Shown here piece by piece: positions 1 to 13,060 of a stretch of 64,000 nt of DNA (the first letter of the stretch is position 1; each line of letters begins with the position of its first letter). The translations under genes and the position numbers were made by a program. The notes beneath the pieces were generated by a model that worked only from the letters and a program-made list of their open reading frames with translations, made no database searches and was not told the DNA's origin. This DNA is from Diploscapter coronatus (Eukaryota > Nematoda > Chromadorea > Rhabditida > Rhabditidae), in assembly GCA_964036155.1 (NCBI GenBank), contig OZ038423.1:43043249-43107248 (forward strand), given 5' to 3'.

Positions 1-238
1 TGATCAGGAAAGGGTGATGTTAAAAATGATCAATTATCGATTTGCAAAAATCAGCAGTTCATACAAAGCCAATGGTAGCTTTTCCAACATGACGAGAAAT
101 GAATCGTTGATTGAAAGAATCAGTTGGAATTATTGAAAAATTTGGAGATCAGCTGTTTGAACATTTCAATCAGTTTTCAAGCTTTCCAAATTTCTTCCGA
201 ACTGAGATTTTCCAGAAAACCGATAAATTACTTTGCAG
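1..238. other. Left-edge intron or upstream sequence of the hrp-2 homologue
   Basis: I see no convincing coding exon here. The stretch ends in the acceptor TTTGCAG at 232-238, which opens the first visible hrp-2 exon. It is therefore most simply the end of an intron, with the initiator exon left of the window. Confidence 0.6.
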
Positions 239-3200
239 ACTCTGGAAGGCAAGGCCCTGAAGGCGTCGGTGCTGGAGGCAATGAAGAAGCTGTTCGAGTC
301 GGGTCATCTCCTCGCCGAGGACGTGGACGACAGGGCCTACGAAATGCTCAACTCCTTCCCGGAAGATCAGGGCAAATACGTCATCGATCAGCTCAGGGTA
401 TGGACGAATGAAGACAATAATTTCAGCCTCAACAACATTCTGACATTCGATATCATTGTTATAGAGAATACAGAAGACTTGCCTTCATATGATAACAAAG
501 TGACAGATTTGTTGAAGCAAGATGAGACCGGGATACGAAACATGTTTTGTATTCTGGAATTTGGGGGTCTACCCACACCCACTTGTCTGGGCTACATTTT
601 TTAGGAACGAGTAGGAGAAAGGAAGTAACCCAGACAAGTGTATGTAGTTTTCAGAGAAATAGTATGAGAAAAACAAAAATGAAAACTACATGGAACATGA
701 TATTTGAATCTACGTTCCATCCATTGAAAAATGATTAATTTTCAGGAATCGGAGCTGTTCGGCGTGCAGAACAAGTCGCAGTACCTGATGTCGCTGATGA
801 GGAACTTCCGCGACCGCATTCGTCAGCAGGGCGCTGCTAGTGTGAGTCAAAAGGCGAAGCACAAAGCCAAATTCATGGAACATTGGTGTTCTCACTTTCA
901 CCTATGTTCATGGATTTGATCACGGATTTGTACAAGAATGGATCCATTTCTAAAAACGAAACATCTCGTCAAACACGCATAACTCATTCGCTTCTTTTTT
1001 CTGCAGACCAGTTAGAAGGGAATGAAGATGTTGCTAGAAGTTGGCAGAAATGTTACCGCTTTGAACAGCATTAAGAATAGATTTCCATTTCCAAGTTCAA
1101 ACAACTGATTGTGGCTGTTTCAGGTGCTGTCGAGCAAGCTGATCACAGGCCCGGACAGAGGAAAGATGGAGCAGTTGCTCAAGGAGAGAGGCTACCCGCT
1201 GGAGATCACCGTCGGTCAGAGAAAGTATGGCGGCCCCCCGCCCGACTGGGAGGGCTCTGCCACTGGACCTACTGCACAAGGACATGAGGTAGGGCTTGAG
1301 GATGAATTTAGAAAAGTTCCAACGAGACCATCTTTTCTTCTCTCGTTTCATGCAATTAACGCCGTTCAGAACTTCCCAAGTCGGCATGAATCCATTCGTT
1401 TTGCATAGAAAGAAATTCATTCACTCGATTTATGTCCATCTTTAAGTTTCAATCATCTTCCTCAAAAATTCAAGAAATATAAAAAAGACTCAAATTTTGC
1501 AGATCTACATCGGCCACATCCCACACGATCTGTTCGAAGACTCGCTGATTCCCTTGTTCGAGACGACGGGCAAGATCTGGGATCTGCGTCTGATGATGGA
1601 CCCCATGACCGGGAAGAACAGAGGCTACGCCTTCCTCACCTACTGCGAGAAGTCGTCCGCTTCCGAGGCTGCCAAGAAGGTACGCTCTTTTCCCTATAAA
1701 ACACAAAGATCAGACTTGGCACTTTTCAGGACAACGGCTAATCACATGAAATTATATAGTTTGCTTCTGAGAAAAATCGCACTTCTGCCTTTTCCTTGAA
1801 AAGATTTTCTAGTGTGATTAACCTATGTTCAGAGCCTGCAAGTCTGTAAACGAATTAAAAGAAAACAACAAAAAATCAGATTCAGATGAAATTTTTGCTC
1901 TATTTTGATCATTCACACATACAGATTATATCGGGTTATTTTGGTGAATTTTATATTTTTACACGTTTTACTTTTCGATGTATTTTATCAACATTTTTCG
2001 ACTTTGATTGTGGATTTTCATATTGGATTTTGTGGACTTGTTTATATACGGGATTTTATCCGCCTTTGCAATTTTGCAGCAGAGGAATGTGTTCCTTTGA
2101 AAGGGCGATTTTCTCGAGTGAACCGATTCTTTTGACTGCCATTTTTCGAGCATCTTTGTCACCATTTCGGGACTTTCATCATCATTCAATCAGATATATA
2201 CCTTTTCATGTCTTTTGTTCATCATTTTCAAGCTCAGCTATACTTTGTGCAGTGTCTTTCGATGTTATTTTTCAACTCGTTTTTCCACATTTTTGTGATC
2301 TCTCTCGACCATTTTCACGTAGATGTTTCAAAAGCAGAGCAAAAATTAAGAAATCTGATCAAAAAGAAAAGAAAATTTGGCCGCGCCAAATTCAAAAAGC
2401 CAACCCAAAACAATCGTTGAAAACCGAAAACAGCGGAAATTTTCCAGTATGATGGTCACGAAATTGTGCCTGGCAAATCGTTGAAAGTGAACGTCTCAGT
2501 TGCAAACACTCGCCTATTCCTCGGAAACATCCCCAAATCGAAAACTAAGGATGAAATTCTTGAGGAGATCAAAAAACACGCAGGTAATAAAAATAGGAAT
2601 TTTTTTGATCAAAAATCACGCGCGGCGCAAGAAACCGGTAAATTCGCAGCGAAATCGTAGGACTTTTCAGAAATTCTCGAGAATTTTGCAAGGTACAGTG
2701 AAAATGGCGATTGTTTGCAGAGGGCGTCGCGGACGTGATCGTCTACGCCATCCCCGATGCGACCGATCGTCACAAGAACAGGGGCTTCTGCTTTGTCGAC
2801 TTCGTCGACCACAAGACTGCCTCCGACGCCAAACGCAGAATCCAACAGCACAAGGTAAGAGAATGATGAAAGTGACCGAGGGAAAGAAGAAAATGTCTTC
2901 ACTTTTCATTTTAAAGAAGGCAGAAATTATGAAGTCAAATTTTATAAAGCGATAGAATCATTTCCAATGTCGCTCTAAAATATGGATTCCTGTCAATCAT
3001 CCCAACTTTTCGGCTTAAAGTCATTCTTTCACAAATTATATTAAACCACTTCCTTATCAAATCCGTCATCTGTACTGGATGAACTTTATCTCTTTCGCAG
3101 TTACATGGCGCCAACAGCACTCATTATTATCTCGATTTTCAAAGAGGAAACTTTTGTCCCCGTCTTACCTGAACAGCTAGATAAAATCTATCCTTTGAGG

Positions 3201-5356
3201 GAGAGGATGAAATTTCATTTCAGAAAATTTGTATGTGATTTTCAGATTCGCCCGTTCACGACTGATTTGGTGGTGGACTGGGCCGAACAGCAGGACGAGC
3301 CTGATGATGAAGTCATGGCCAAGGTAGGGGAAACGAATAAAAGATAGACGAATGAATATAGCATCACTCGCATGCTCATAAATCCGACAAGTTTTCTCGG
3401 TAGGATAGAATGTAAACGCTCTGCATTTAACGGTGGATTTCATCGTAACCATTGAAAAGTGATTGTTTTCAGGTGAAAGTGCTGTACGTGCGCAACCTGA
3501 AGGAGTCAGTGACCGAGGACAAGTTGAAGGAGATCTTCTCGCCCTACGGGGAGATCGAGAGGGTCAAGAAGGTTAAGGACTACGCCTTCGTCCACTACAA
3601 GGAGCGGGAGCCCTGCATTAAGGTAAGGCATTTCTAAGCTGACAATGAGATATTGTCTTGGTGAAACGGACCGAAAGTTCTTTCTATGCAAGTGCTCAAT
3701 GCAAAACATGCGCAAGAAATGTTTAAGGCTAGAGGGGAGAGGAGGGAAATGAGCATTTTTCGCCCTTCTTCTCTTTACAATAGATGAACTTGCATTTATC
3801 CTAACCATGACAATAAATCAGGAATGAGCCAGATTTATTCTGTAGATTCGTTATTTTTCTTGATGTGAAAAAGGATTTGATCGATAGTTTTGCAGGCAAT
3901 GGAAGAGTGGAACGGCAAAGAGATCGACGGAGTGGCGGTCGACTGCTCGCTGGCCAAGCCTCAGAGTGACAAGAAGAAGAAACCTCAGCCTCAGCCAAAT
4001 CGTGGAGGAATGAGAGGAGGACGGGTACGCACCAATTACAAACCCTTCCGAAAAATAAAACATCACCACGATGTTTTCTCGTCAGCAATCAAAATCTAAA
4101 GATAAACATCTCGTTTAAAAAGGAGCAGCGTCTCATTGTAAACTTCATTATTTAGAAAGAAGAGGTGATTTTCAAGATAAGATGTTTGCAATGAACCGAA
4201 AACAAAAGGAAATAGTCAGACTTCTCCAAAATTCGATCCTGAAATAGTGGATCATGTTTAGCGAGGGAAAGTATCATCTTTTTACATTCGAAAAGCCAAT
4301 TTCTTTGAGGTTCGAATTTTGGAAGAGTCGACTCGAAATTAAGACTTCCCTTTAAAGATGACGCGTTGATTTTTCAGGGCGGTCCCAGCCAATCCTCGTG
4401 GGGAGGACGCGGGAGAGGAGCGCAGAGCGGAGGCGGCTACTACCCCAATGCTGGCTATGACGACTACGCCGCCTACGGCGCTGGCTATGGAAATGGATAC
4501 GGCGCAGGATATGTGAGTTCTCGATCACTTTTCAACAAAATTGTCAGAATACTACAAATACTACTCATTACGAGTTGAACAAAGAACTGAACATCTGACA
4601 TTTTTGAACGTGTAACACTCGTACGAAGACGATTCTTTATAAACAGTCGCATTCGCGAGAATTGTTTACTTATCTTTTTCCCTTCTCGTTTGGAAAACAC
4701 CCGGAGGAAAAACTTGGAAGAAATTATGAAGTATTTCGTTTCAGGGCATGGGCTATGGCGATTACGATTATTCGTATGGCGCATATGGAGGAGGAGGCTA
4801 CGGTGCTCCGATGCACGGAGGCTGGGGAGCTGGTTGGGGAGCGCCTGCGGGCGGACAGGGAGGCGGCAGAATGGGTGGTGGACGCGGAGCTGGAGGCGGC
4901 GGCAATAGAAGGTTTGTCTTTAGAGTCGAATTGGCTAGAAAAGGTATTCGAATAAGTCAATCAAATGCAAAAAATTCCAAGAATCTTTTCTACATTCGGA
5001 AAGACGCGAATGGAAGGTAGTTCTATGAAACATACTCATTATCAAAAGCAATCGCTGTTACTAAATATCGGTGAAAGGCCAATACAATCTTGCTCTATCC
5101 TCACCTCTTTTCCGCCTTTTTAATCTGTTTTTATTTTTGCCTGAATTTGCAGGATTTAAAATCAGTCGAAGCAGTAGAGAAACATTTAAAGTGGACTATT
5201 TGGAATTCAGAAATTAAAGAAATGCCCCATTTTAGTTCAAATAAAACTTGCAGCCGTGGCTTCAAGAGACGCGGTGACCGAAGTGGCGGCCCTGCCTCGA
5301 AGCGCGACAACGGGGGCGGAGACTTCTCGTCGGACGTCAACATGAGCTCCTTCTAG
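239..5356 (+). CDS. hrp-2: hnRNP Q/R (SYNCRIP) RNA-binding protein, 5'-incomplete
   Basis: Nuclear RNA-binding protein of the hnRNP Q/R family, which in worms acts in splicing and mRNA handling. Twelve exons join in frame: 239-397, 746-841, 1124-1288, 1503-1679, 2448-2583, 2721-2854, 3246-3323, 3473-3622, 3896-4024, 4378-4512, 4745-4911, 5254-5356 (542 codons plus stop). In order they give the acidic N-terminal helical unit (EGKALKASVLEAMKKLFESG), the linker GPPPDWEG, RRM1 (IYIGHIPHDLFEDSLIPLFE, RGYAFLTY), RRM2 (TRLFLGNIPKSKTKDEI, RGFCFVDF), RRM3 (KVLYVRNLKESVTEDKLKEI, DYAFVHY), then a Gly/Arg/Tyr tail ending VNMSSF. The motifs and their order match the family throughout. The initiator exon is missing, because the first visible exon begins after an acceptor. 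Codon use is GC-rich, as expected for a highly expressed gene. Confidence 0.95.
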
Positions 5357-6340
5357 GCCCACCCCTCTACCCACGTCACTCCACTTCAATCATCATTTTG
5401 GCTTTTCTCCCCTTCTACGGTAAATCTTACCTACTTCCAACAAGATGCTCATGTAAATTGTTTGTTGTTCGTTTTAAAAACACGTTAGCCTTTCAAAATT
5501 AGGGAAAGTCGAAAAAGTGTTATTCGGAAAGTAGTTTTTCAGATTTTTAGCATGTTTAGCATTAGGGCATTATGGGTCTGTTTTGAGCAAAATCATAAAA
5601 TGTGTTTTTATCAAGGTTTTCAAAGAAAATGAGACGAGGAAGGGATTTTCTGAAAATCAATAATTGAAAAATTGCAGGTAGTCACTCCCTCTCCTTCGGG
5701 ACGGACAATTCAACGCATCTCTCAACGTTTCTGTCGACAACTTCACTATGTTTTCTTATTATCCACATTTATCTCGTCTTTTATGTGTTCTTTTAATCAA
5801 CATTTTCTATTTTACTAATTCTGATGGGTCTATTTCTTATTCTCAAATAAGTATTCTTCTATCCCCCATCCACCCACTTTTCTACTGTCTCGAATTATTT
5901 TTATTCAACTTTCGTCCTTTTCCCCATTTTTCTAGAAAAATTTGATGAAATCTAATGTTCTTTGTAAATTTTGTCGTTTTTACCGGTTGAATCGGTAAAA
6001 TGACAATTAGTTTATTTTTTCTCTTTACGCCCTTCTTCGTCGTTTTATGTTTATTTCTGTTGTTATTTATTGGTTTCGATTTTTTGGATGATAATGAACA
6101 GTTGTTGTACTGAAGATGGTGTCTTGGATTTGTTTTAAAGAAGTCGAGCATAACTTGGTTTGATATTTTGAAGATTGGAAATTTGTATTTTTCTTGAAGA
6201 AATTAGCAGCAGTAGGTTTGATTTCTGTCGGTTTTTTTTTTCAGAAAATAACATTTTTGAAAAAAAAAAATACTTGGAAATGTCTAAAAATATAAAGTCG
6301 ACCTTTCTTAATCTAGGAAAAGCACACTGTAGATCCCTAA
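5357..6340. other. hrp-2 3' UTR and spacer
   Basis: T-rich sequence after the hrp-2 stop and before the next ATG at 6341. No coding exon is apparent. The gap of nearly 1 kb is too long for a close-packed nematode operon, and I saw no conserved element. Confidence 0.5.
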
Positions 6341-8602
6341 ATGCTCGAGGATTACGGTAATGGGAGTGGAGAGGAGGAAGGTAACGTTTTTGATGGAGAG
6401 GACAGGCGGCAGATGGAGTGGGCACAGGTGATTCCTCAGGCAGAAGCCAGGAAGAAAAGGGGACCGAGGCTGTTCAACCCCAAGAAACCGTTCATCAAAC
6501 TCAACGACAAGAATGCTAGCAAACATACGGGTTAGAGCAATTACATTCATTTTTTTGTTTTTAAATATTGACTTCTTTCAGCAATATCATGTGCGCAAGC
6601 TCGTTTCTTCGCTTACCTGTCCGACTTTCTCGCTTATAAATGCCGCCTGTTTCCAAAACGAATGTTCGCCGAAAAGTCGAATGGATTTTTTCGAGTGATG
6701 GTCAGAAATCTATCATATGAAGTTTTTATTTTAATTTTCGATCTTCAGCTGTGTAAAGATAGAGATTTTCGTCAATACGTTGACAAAGCAATTGCTGAAG
6801 CTAGAAGACTGCTAAGGAGGAATCAATTACGGATATTTGAAGGTGAAAACGATTTTAGTAATCATCAAAAATTGAAAGGAATAAAAATGGTAAAAAGTCT
6901 CAACTTTTGGTTTGGATTTTCTCCTAAAATATTTACTTTTTCAGCCTGCATTCTGGACAGAAATGATTCGATAATCACTGGGTTTCATGTCTATGCCACT
7001 GCCAATCCTCAATTCGTTAATCGAGAAGAGTAAGCAAAATAGAGACATCTTATTTTTATGAAAACTCATCTAGAGTGATTGAGACATTCGATGAAATGTT
7101 CCGTCCGGCAATCGCGCAACTAAATCAGTTCGTTCCGAAGGACAATGTCATGCAGAGGATAAAAAATGAAGGTAGCATATATCCTGCTAAAATATTCCAT
7201 TTTTACTGATTCATGAACATTCTTTATAGAAGAGCTCCCAAGATTGGTTGACGGACTAGGAGATTTTAGAAAATATATAATAGTATACTGATATGCAAGA
7301 CAATTTAGTATTCTAGAGGAGCATTGCTTTCCTATTTCACATTCCAGTACGCTATTCGGTTTCCAAATTTCTCTAAAAGATTATGAGAATTTGCCTTTAT
7401 AGAAAGTTAGCTAATTCGAGTTTTTATGAAATGGTCGATACAGATTGTTCTACTTCAGAAACCCGATTCGAAATTCGAATGCAGGCGATCGGTTTCGATA
7501 AGGAGGCAGTGGATGAATTGAAGGAAATCAGCCCATCGGATCGACTCAAACCTCTCATTAATTCGCTCGACACGCAGACACATCAGGTACGCAAATTTAT
7601 GATTATTTTATTATTCTGCATACCTGCTTTATTCAATATCATAGTGAATAGTTCAAAATTTTCTTATTTAAAAGAAATACGCCATAACAATCCATAGTTT
7701 TGAGGATATTGTGAATGCAATTCTCAATCAAAGCGTGGCAAGAAAGCATTCACTTCTTGCTAACATTGTGTTCATAATCATGATTATTTCATGACATCGT
7801 ATATTCTCTTCATGTTCTGCCAAGAATGTTAGAATTACATTCTCAGCCTATGAAGAAAGAAGCGACATTCAATATTTTGAGCATTATGCTCTCGATTCAT
7901 TCAGTTAGTATGTAAAGGATTCTGGTCGGCGACAAAATACATGCTTTTCTTTCTTATTACATATCTTTCTCCTTTTCAACCTATGTTAGAAGAAAACGCG
8001 CAATTTACGAATGTCTGAATTTTAGAATTACATCTACCTTTCGAAGAAAAATATGCGATGATATTTCAGCTCTCGATTTGGGAAATTCCCATGAATAGGC
8101 AACGTATTCCCAACCTTGTCTCCGATCTTACCGTTTCTATCGATTCGTCATAATCAATCCTATCTACTTCATTCGCAAAATATCTAAATCCTAAAACGGG
8201 CATGTATATTTTTTTTCGTATTTATTGCCTTCTTGTACCATTAATTTTCCAATTTTTTGTCAGTAGGTTTTTAGCCTTCAAGAATGTGTATCAGTGAAAA
8301 TTTTTCATCAAACTTATTTTAAAGATTCTACTTTGGCTCTATTTTTATTCCACTCGCTTTATTTTGTCATGTTATCATGTTCTTTCTAATGCTAATGCTA
8401 TTATTCTTGCATCATGTCTCCTGAATATGAGTTTTTGTTTCTGTTCATTTTCCTCTAACTTCCTCTTCCTCTGATTCCGTCCTTCCTGTTTCAGCTTTTT
8501 CATCCCGATAACTCATTCGCTCACTCGGAAATAGACATTTCCTGGGCCTGGCCTCGTGCTATGAAGGAGAACGGCAGCCTGGCGACGGGACGACTAAAAT
8601 GA
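6341..8602 (+). CDS. Possible HORMA-domain protein (meiotic-axis type)
   Basis: Coding exons: 6341-6530 (ATG at 6341, acidic start MLEDYGNGSGEEEG), 6582-6694, 6749-6842, 6945-7029, 7074-7171, one starting at 7230, one ending at the donor after 7586, and 8495-8602 (ends ATGRLK, stop TGA). The phases agree through 7171 and again across the 908-bp last intron, but the splicing between about 7283 and 7460 is unresolved. The segment ARFFAYLSDFLAYKCRLFPK, followed by a helix (AIAEARRLLRRNQLRIFE) and a strand-like stretch (CILDRNDSIITGFHVYA), has the helix, xxLFP turn, helix and strand order of HORMA proteins such as HIM-3/HTP. This is pattern recognition only. The existence of the gene is much surer than its family. 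Intron 6695-6748 is in frame, so its retention would not break the protein. Confidence 0.6.
7587..8494 (+). other. Long last intron of the HORMA-like gene
   Basis: A 908-bp intron from donor GTACGC to acceptor GTTTCAG. It joins phase-0 exons ending ...THQ and beginning LFHPD. T-rich, with no further coding exon that I can support. Confidence 0.5.
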
Positions 8603-8988
8603 GCATAAACTTAGGCTCCAACCCATCGTTTCACTCGTCTGTCCCGATTTAATCTTCTGAATTCGAGATTTTTGAAACCCTAACCCAGGACAAACCTCAA
8701 TTCTCCAGTTTACTCAAGGAGTTTGCAGCTTCAGGTAGTTTTTCATCATAATATTATTATTTCGAAAAAGTATCATTGAAAGAAATATTGGATGGTGAAA
8801 ATAAAGTGGATGAACTTCCAAATAGACTGAAAAAGATATTCTTCGGAAAGAAAACAATCTTGAACATCCCTCTAACCAAATAGAGTCCAAAGTGACCCTC
8901 TAGCTTCTCAGAATTGTGTTAATCGAGTTTCTTCCAGAAGAGATGGATTTGGGAGATTCATTTAGTTCGAGCTCTTTCAAAACCGATT

Positions 8989-9000
8989 TTCTTTTCAGGT
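8989..9000 (+). promoter_or_regulatory. Likely SL trans-splice or 5' UTR acceptor
   Basis: TTTTCTTTTCAG lies about 45 bases before the ATG at 9044, with no plausible coding exon just upstream. That is the position expected of a spliced-leader acceptor in a nematode message. A cis-spliced 5' UTR exon would look the same. Confidence 0.35.
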
Positions 9001-9043
9001 TGGATGTGATTCAGCAAATTCTTGAATTTTTGTGAGCAGAAGG

Positions 9044-12000
9044 ATGGCTTCTTCTGCAAATCGAAAGATCTCCACAGTAACGTTCAATTCGATCGACAGT
9101 GCGGAATGCCGATTCACTCCGATCGCGAAGAGACGAATGCAGACTTGCAAGCAAATGTCTGTCGCTTCGCTGCCTGTTGCGCGGAAATGTGTGAGCACTT
9201 TGATGTTTTTTATTCCATAGATTTAAAAATGACATTTCAACTATTTTCTATTATCGGCTCATTGTAGACTTCACCAGAATTAGAATTGATTAATTTTTCA
9301 AGTTCACATTAAACCTTAGAGATCAACGATATAGTTAAATTTGCAATGATGAGACGATTGAATTTTCACAAAATTATTGGTTGAAGAAAGATAGTTTCTG
9401 GTATTTTACAAATTCGTTGATTTCAGTCGGATAGCCGCTACAAACTCACGCGTGCCTACAGCCTGGAACAGTCGACCCGACGCAAATTCACTCGACTGAG
9501 TCGAAGGAAAATTTCGATGCGAACCGCTGAAATCGCGCTCCGAACTTTTCGCAGAAGTATCATCATTTTCGATAAAGCCGTGAGTTTTAAAATTATCTTT
9601 ATCATTATTATATTATATGGTTACATCTAAAATAGCAAGAGAGCCAAGATAATTGCATATCACAAACTTTAAAACTAGAGAAGATTCATGTGAGAAACAG
9701 TTTGCCTAAGCTTGCAAATGAAAATCTAATTGATACCTTCAAAAAATAGGTCTGTCGATAGGACTTCTTATTGAAAAGTCTGATAGATTCCTCTGAGTTG
9801 AAGTTTATTCCTATCATGGTATCGAAATTATTCTGTATACGATCAATTCGTTATATTTTTCTCTTTTCTACCTGAACTTAGAATATCCGTTTTTGTTTCC
9901 ATCATCTTGACTTCTTCTTTGCTGATTCAATTGTGTCGTTTCCTATTATCTTCTGCATTCTCATATGTGAGCCCATCCCTCTATCCCTAATATATCTCCT
10001 CTAGCTGCTTTCTGCCTCTTTACCTCTGCCCTCCTTCCCTTTCTTCATTTAGTCTGTTTTCTGCATTTCTCCACTCATTACACGGCACATTCTAAGTGTC
10101 TCATCAACCCGACGACAATTCCCTCCCTTCTAAATGCAAACCGCAAATGGTCCCTTTCATTAGACCCCCACTATTCTTGATTCATTATTTGACTCGAAAT
10201 TGATTTTTTTTTTTTGAAAATTCGAATACTCCTAAAATCTGAAAATGAACCCCTGGAAACGGCGATCCAACGAAGGCCTAAATATTATAGCTGAAATTGA
10301 CGATGTCCAAAATTATGCAGACCCAGAGCAGCTCAGTGGACAGGTAATATCTTGCGATCATAATTCATGCACATAGAGCTGGAAAAATTTTCATAGCCGA
10401 TTTATCAAGATTGCCCATTCCTTTCATATAGCTGATTTGAGTATAAAAAGCATCTTGAACCCCAAAACATCATGTCCTTGTGACATTATCATAAAACTGA
10501 TATGCAAGTTTATCCAATCATTTTTCAATCTGACAGACGTAAAATATGAAATTCGCTTACATTTTGTCTGATTTCGGATTAGATTTCTATTGGGTGAATG
10601 ATAAGCACCTCTCCATCTCATCTTCATGCTTTATTGAATAGAACCTATCTTTAGTAGATTAGTAATATCTTATCTTGTCTTTTTTAAGATAAGGCTATTT
10701 ATATCATCATTAGATTACTATATTCGGATATTTTTATTTTAATTTATGAAAATATTTCTTCTACAAATCCAAGCTGTTGATAAAATGACAAAATTCCGTT
10801 CAAGATAAAAACCTATTCTTTCCATAGAAGTCTTGTCACTTGAAGGACACTTTTAGAGTTCAGCTAAAGTCTGTAGCTTGCATGAAAGAGTTCAAGAATG
10901 GGGCACCCCATTCAAAAACCGAAAATGCAATCATAAAATCTCAAATCTGCGAGATTCTTTCCCCACAAAGATTCCCCGTCCAAAAGCGGAAATGTTTGCA
11001 TAAGGACCTGATGAGGCTAAATATGAGATAAACAAAAAGGGCTGGAAGCATCAAATTTCAAAATGAAATTAAGATTAATTACGAAGCGTGAAGTACACCT
11101 GAGTTTTAGACATAAACACTGCCTTACCTTTTATCGTTTAACAATATATTTTCAGTTCATACATTCGAAATTGTCTAACTTTTTGTGTGTTTTGGTAGCA
11201 GAATCTTGTAACACTTAACAGAATTAAAAATCATGCCTTCCCCAAACAATTCGCAGCAAATTTATTCAAAACGATTTATTTTAGGATATGTGCCTATGTG
11301 GTCTACTTTCTCTGTCACTTTCTGTACATTTGATCTGTTGCATCGAGGTGAATTTTAGAAAATTATGAGGTTCAAATCTAAACTGATAAATCTAGGTCTT
11401 TTTCTCAATGGTATTGCTAATCCAAGCACCTGATTTGCTAACCATGGACGGAACGTATTTCTATTTTCTGGGTACTTTCGACGGAAGTGGAAGCTTTTTC
11501 TTCGTTTTGCATATCATTAGTGAGTTTTAATGATTATCGAAGAAATATAGGACAAATGAACAATTGAACAAGAGTATTTCAAAAAGTTGACACTTGCGAT
11601 TTTGAAGAAAAAAAACAATAAATGATTTTTAAGACTCGTCATGAATTAAAACATTCTAAAATGACAATCATTTTGAGATAACAATTATAATTTTTAAAAT
11701 AAATCCTCATAAATTGAAATCTTGCAGCGTGTACATCTTGCGTTGTAACAGCCATTCTGTTGTATGTCGGCTCTCGCCTGCAATTGCCTCGTCTCCTTCT
11801 GCCACATATTTTCTGGCAGATTTGCTTCATTCTCCTATCATTCGTCATTTCAACAGGTTCATTTAGAATTACAAAGCCCTAACAATGGAGCATTCTATAA
11901 GATTATATTGCAAAATATGTATGAAAATTTACTTCACATTTTTTCTCTGATAGATAACTAAACTTTATCACCGTATCAAAATTATATTTTCAGTTTTGAT

Positions 12001-12240
12001 ATCACTGGCAAACAGTGGTAAAATGTTGATGCCTTCGTCGATAGTGTTGAGTTCAATGATGCTCACAGGAGGTATAGAAATATTCTTATTTAATTTAAAA
12101 ATGATTTTTTAGGAATCTGTGAAATGTGGTGGTCATATTTGTCATTGAGCTATTATCGTCAATTGTGCAAGAAAGTTGCCAATCCAAAGCGGTCTTCATC
12201 ACTCGGATCACTTACTGAATTGCCTTCTACTCAATGCTAA
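9044..12240 (+). CDS. Four-span membrane protein with alternative first exons
   Basis: Common exons 11285-11347, 11396-11519, 11728-11856, 11994-12071 and 12113-12240 agree in phase and encode four hydrophobic segments (LCGLLSLSLSVHLICCIE running on to VFFSMVLLIQA; SCVVTAILLYVG; ICFILLSFVIST; MWWSYLSLSYY), then a short Ser-rich tail ending PSTQC. Two different starts splice into them in phase 0. One is ATG at 10245 (exon 10245-10343, MNPWKRRSNEG), giving 206 aa. The other is ATG at 9044 (exons 9044-9190 and 9427-9579, a very basic leader rich in Arg/Lys/Ser), giving 273 aa. The four-span layout resembles LAPTM-like or nematode-specific families, but I do not recognise a named one. If the 9044 exons belong to a separate gene, its 3' exons are not visible. 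Confidence 0.75.
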
Positions 12241-12589
12241 ACGATCAAATGTTGCATATCAAAAGGGGATGATCAAAGAATCAGTTCAAATGATACGAAG
12301 AAAAGAACGAACTTTGTCCTTCCTCAATTTCATGAATAATTTTCTTTAAATTAACGAGGAATAAATAGTGCTTTATTTTTGGCAGTTAGCTCATTTGTAT
12401 GCAGAATTTGGCCGCTCGCACAAATCCTCATCTTTGTCTGCCTTTCCCTCGAAGGATTTGATCATTTCTGTTGAACAGCTCAAATCCAACAAGTCTTCCA
12501 GCTTTCGCCTCGGAATTCCCAATCTGCATTCAATTAGTCAAGCGGCGTAGTTCGTTCCGAGTTGCTCGCATCAGAGTGTAGAGTGACGG
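12241..12589. other. Spacer after the four-span gene
   Basis: A 60-codon open frame (12368-12550, +) is somewhat GC-rich and Ser/Leu-rich, but it has no ATG in good context and no matching splice partner. I found no supported gene here. Confidence 0.35.
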
Positions 12590-13060
12590 ATGCAGCTACG
12601 TGATTCCTCGATCGTTTTTATTTCGTCATTTCAAAGCTATTTTCGTCATCGGAATTCGGATTCCGATTTTCCAATTAAACAAATTTTAAAATTTTATTTT
12701 AGTATTTCCCTTCAAAATTTTCGCCTTCCTCTATTCGTATCGTGATGAACTGTACACGCTATTCGGCATCTCCACCCTAGTTGCGTGGCTTCTATTTTAT
12801 CTATGGGCGTTAAGGTACACCTTTACTTCAATATTTTTTAGAATTTTATTTTCAGAGAATATCTTTGTCCAATTATTTTCTCAAAAAGACATGAAGATTT
12901 CGGAAATAAATTGGAGATGATCAAACAGCGATATTTGCAGCAGTAAGTAAACTTATCTTGATTGTTGTTATTTCTCAAATTCAGAGCTCAATTGTATGAA
13001 TCTCTGCAGAACGATGCAAAAGAAGCCCCTGAGTCGGTTGTCGTTATTTCAGTTGTATAA
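12590..13060 (+). CDS. Small single-span membrane protein
   Basis: Three exons agree exactly in phase: 12703-12814, 12856-12942 and 12985-13060, ending ...VVVISVV and TAA. They encode one strong membrane span (LFGISTLVAWLLFYLW), then a charged helical tail (FGNKLEMIKQRYLQQAQLYE). The best start I found is a 10-base first exon, ATG at 12590 with donor C|GTGATT after 12599, which gives the right phase and the N-terminus MQLLFPFKIF (94 aa in all). That donor is weak, so the first exon is less certain than the rest. A polyadenylation signal AATAAA follows near 13077. I do not recognise the family. Confidence 0.6.

Noticed and set aside
1886..2452. 188-codon open frame on the plus strand
   Set aside because: It lies in the 768-bp intron between hrp-2 RRM exons, is Phe/Ser-rich as expected of T-rich DNA, and overlaps the next hrp-2 exon in another frame.
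239..8602. Operon of hrp-2 and the next gene
   Set aside because: The gap is almost 1 kb, much more than the roughly 100 bases usual in nematode operons, and no downstream leader site was seen.
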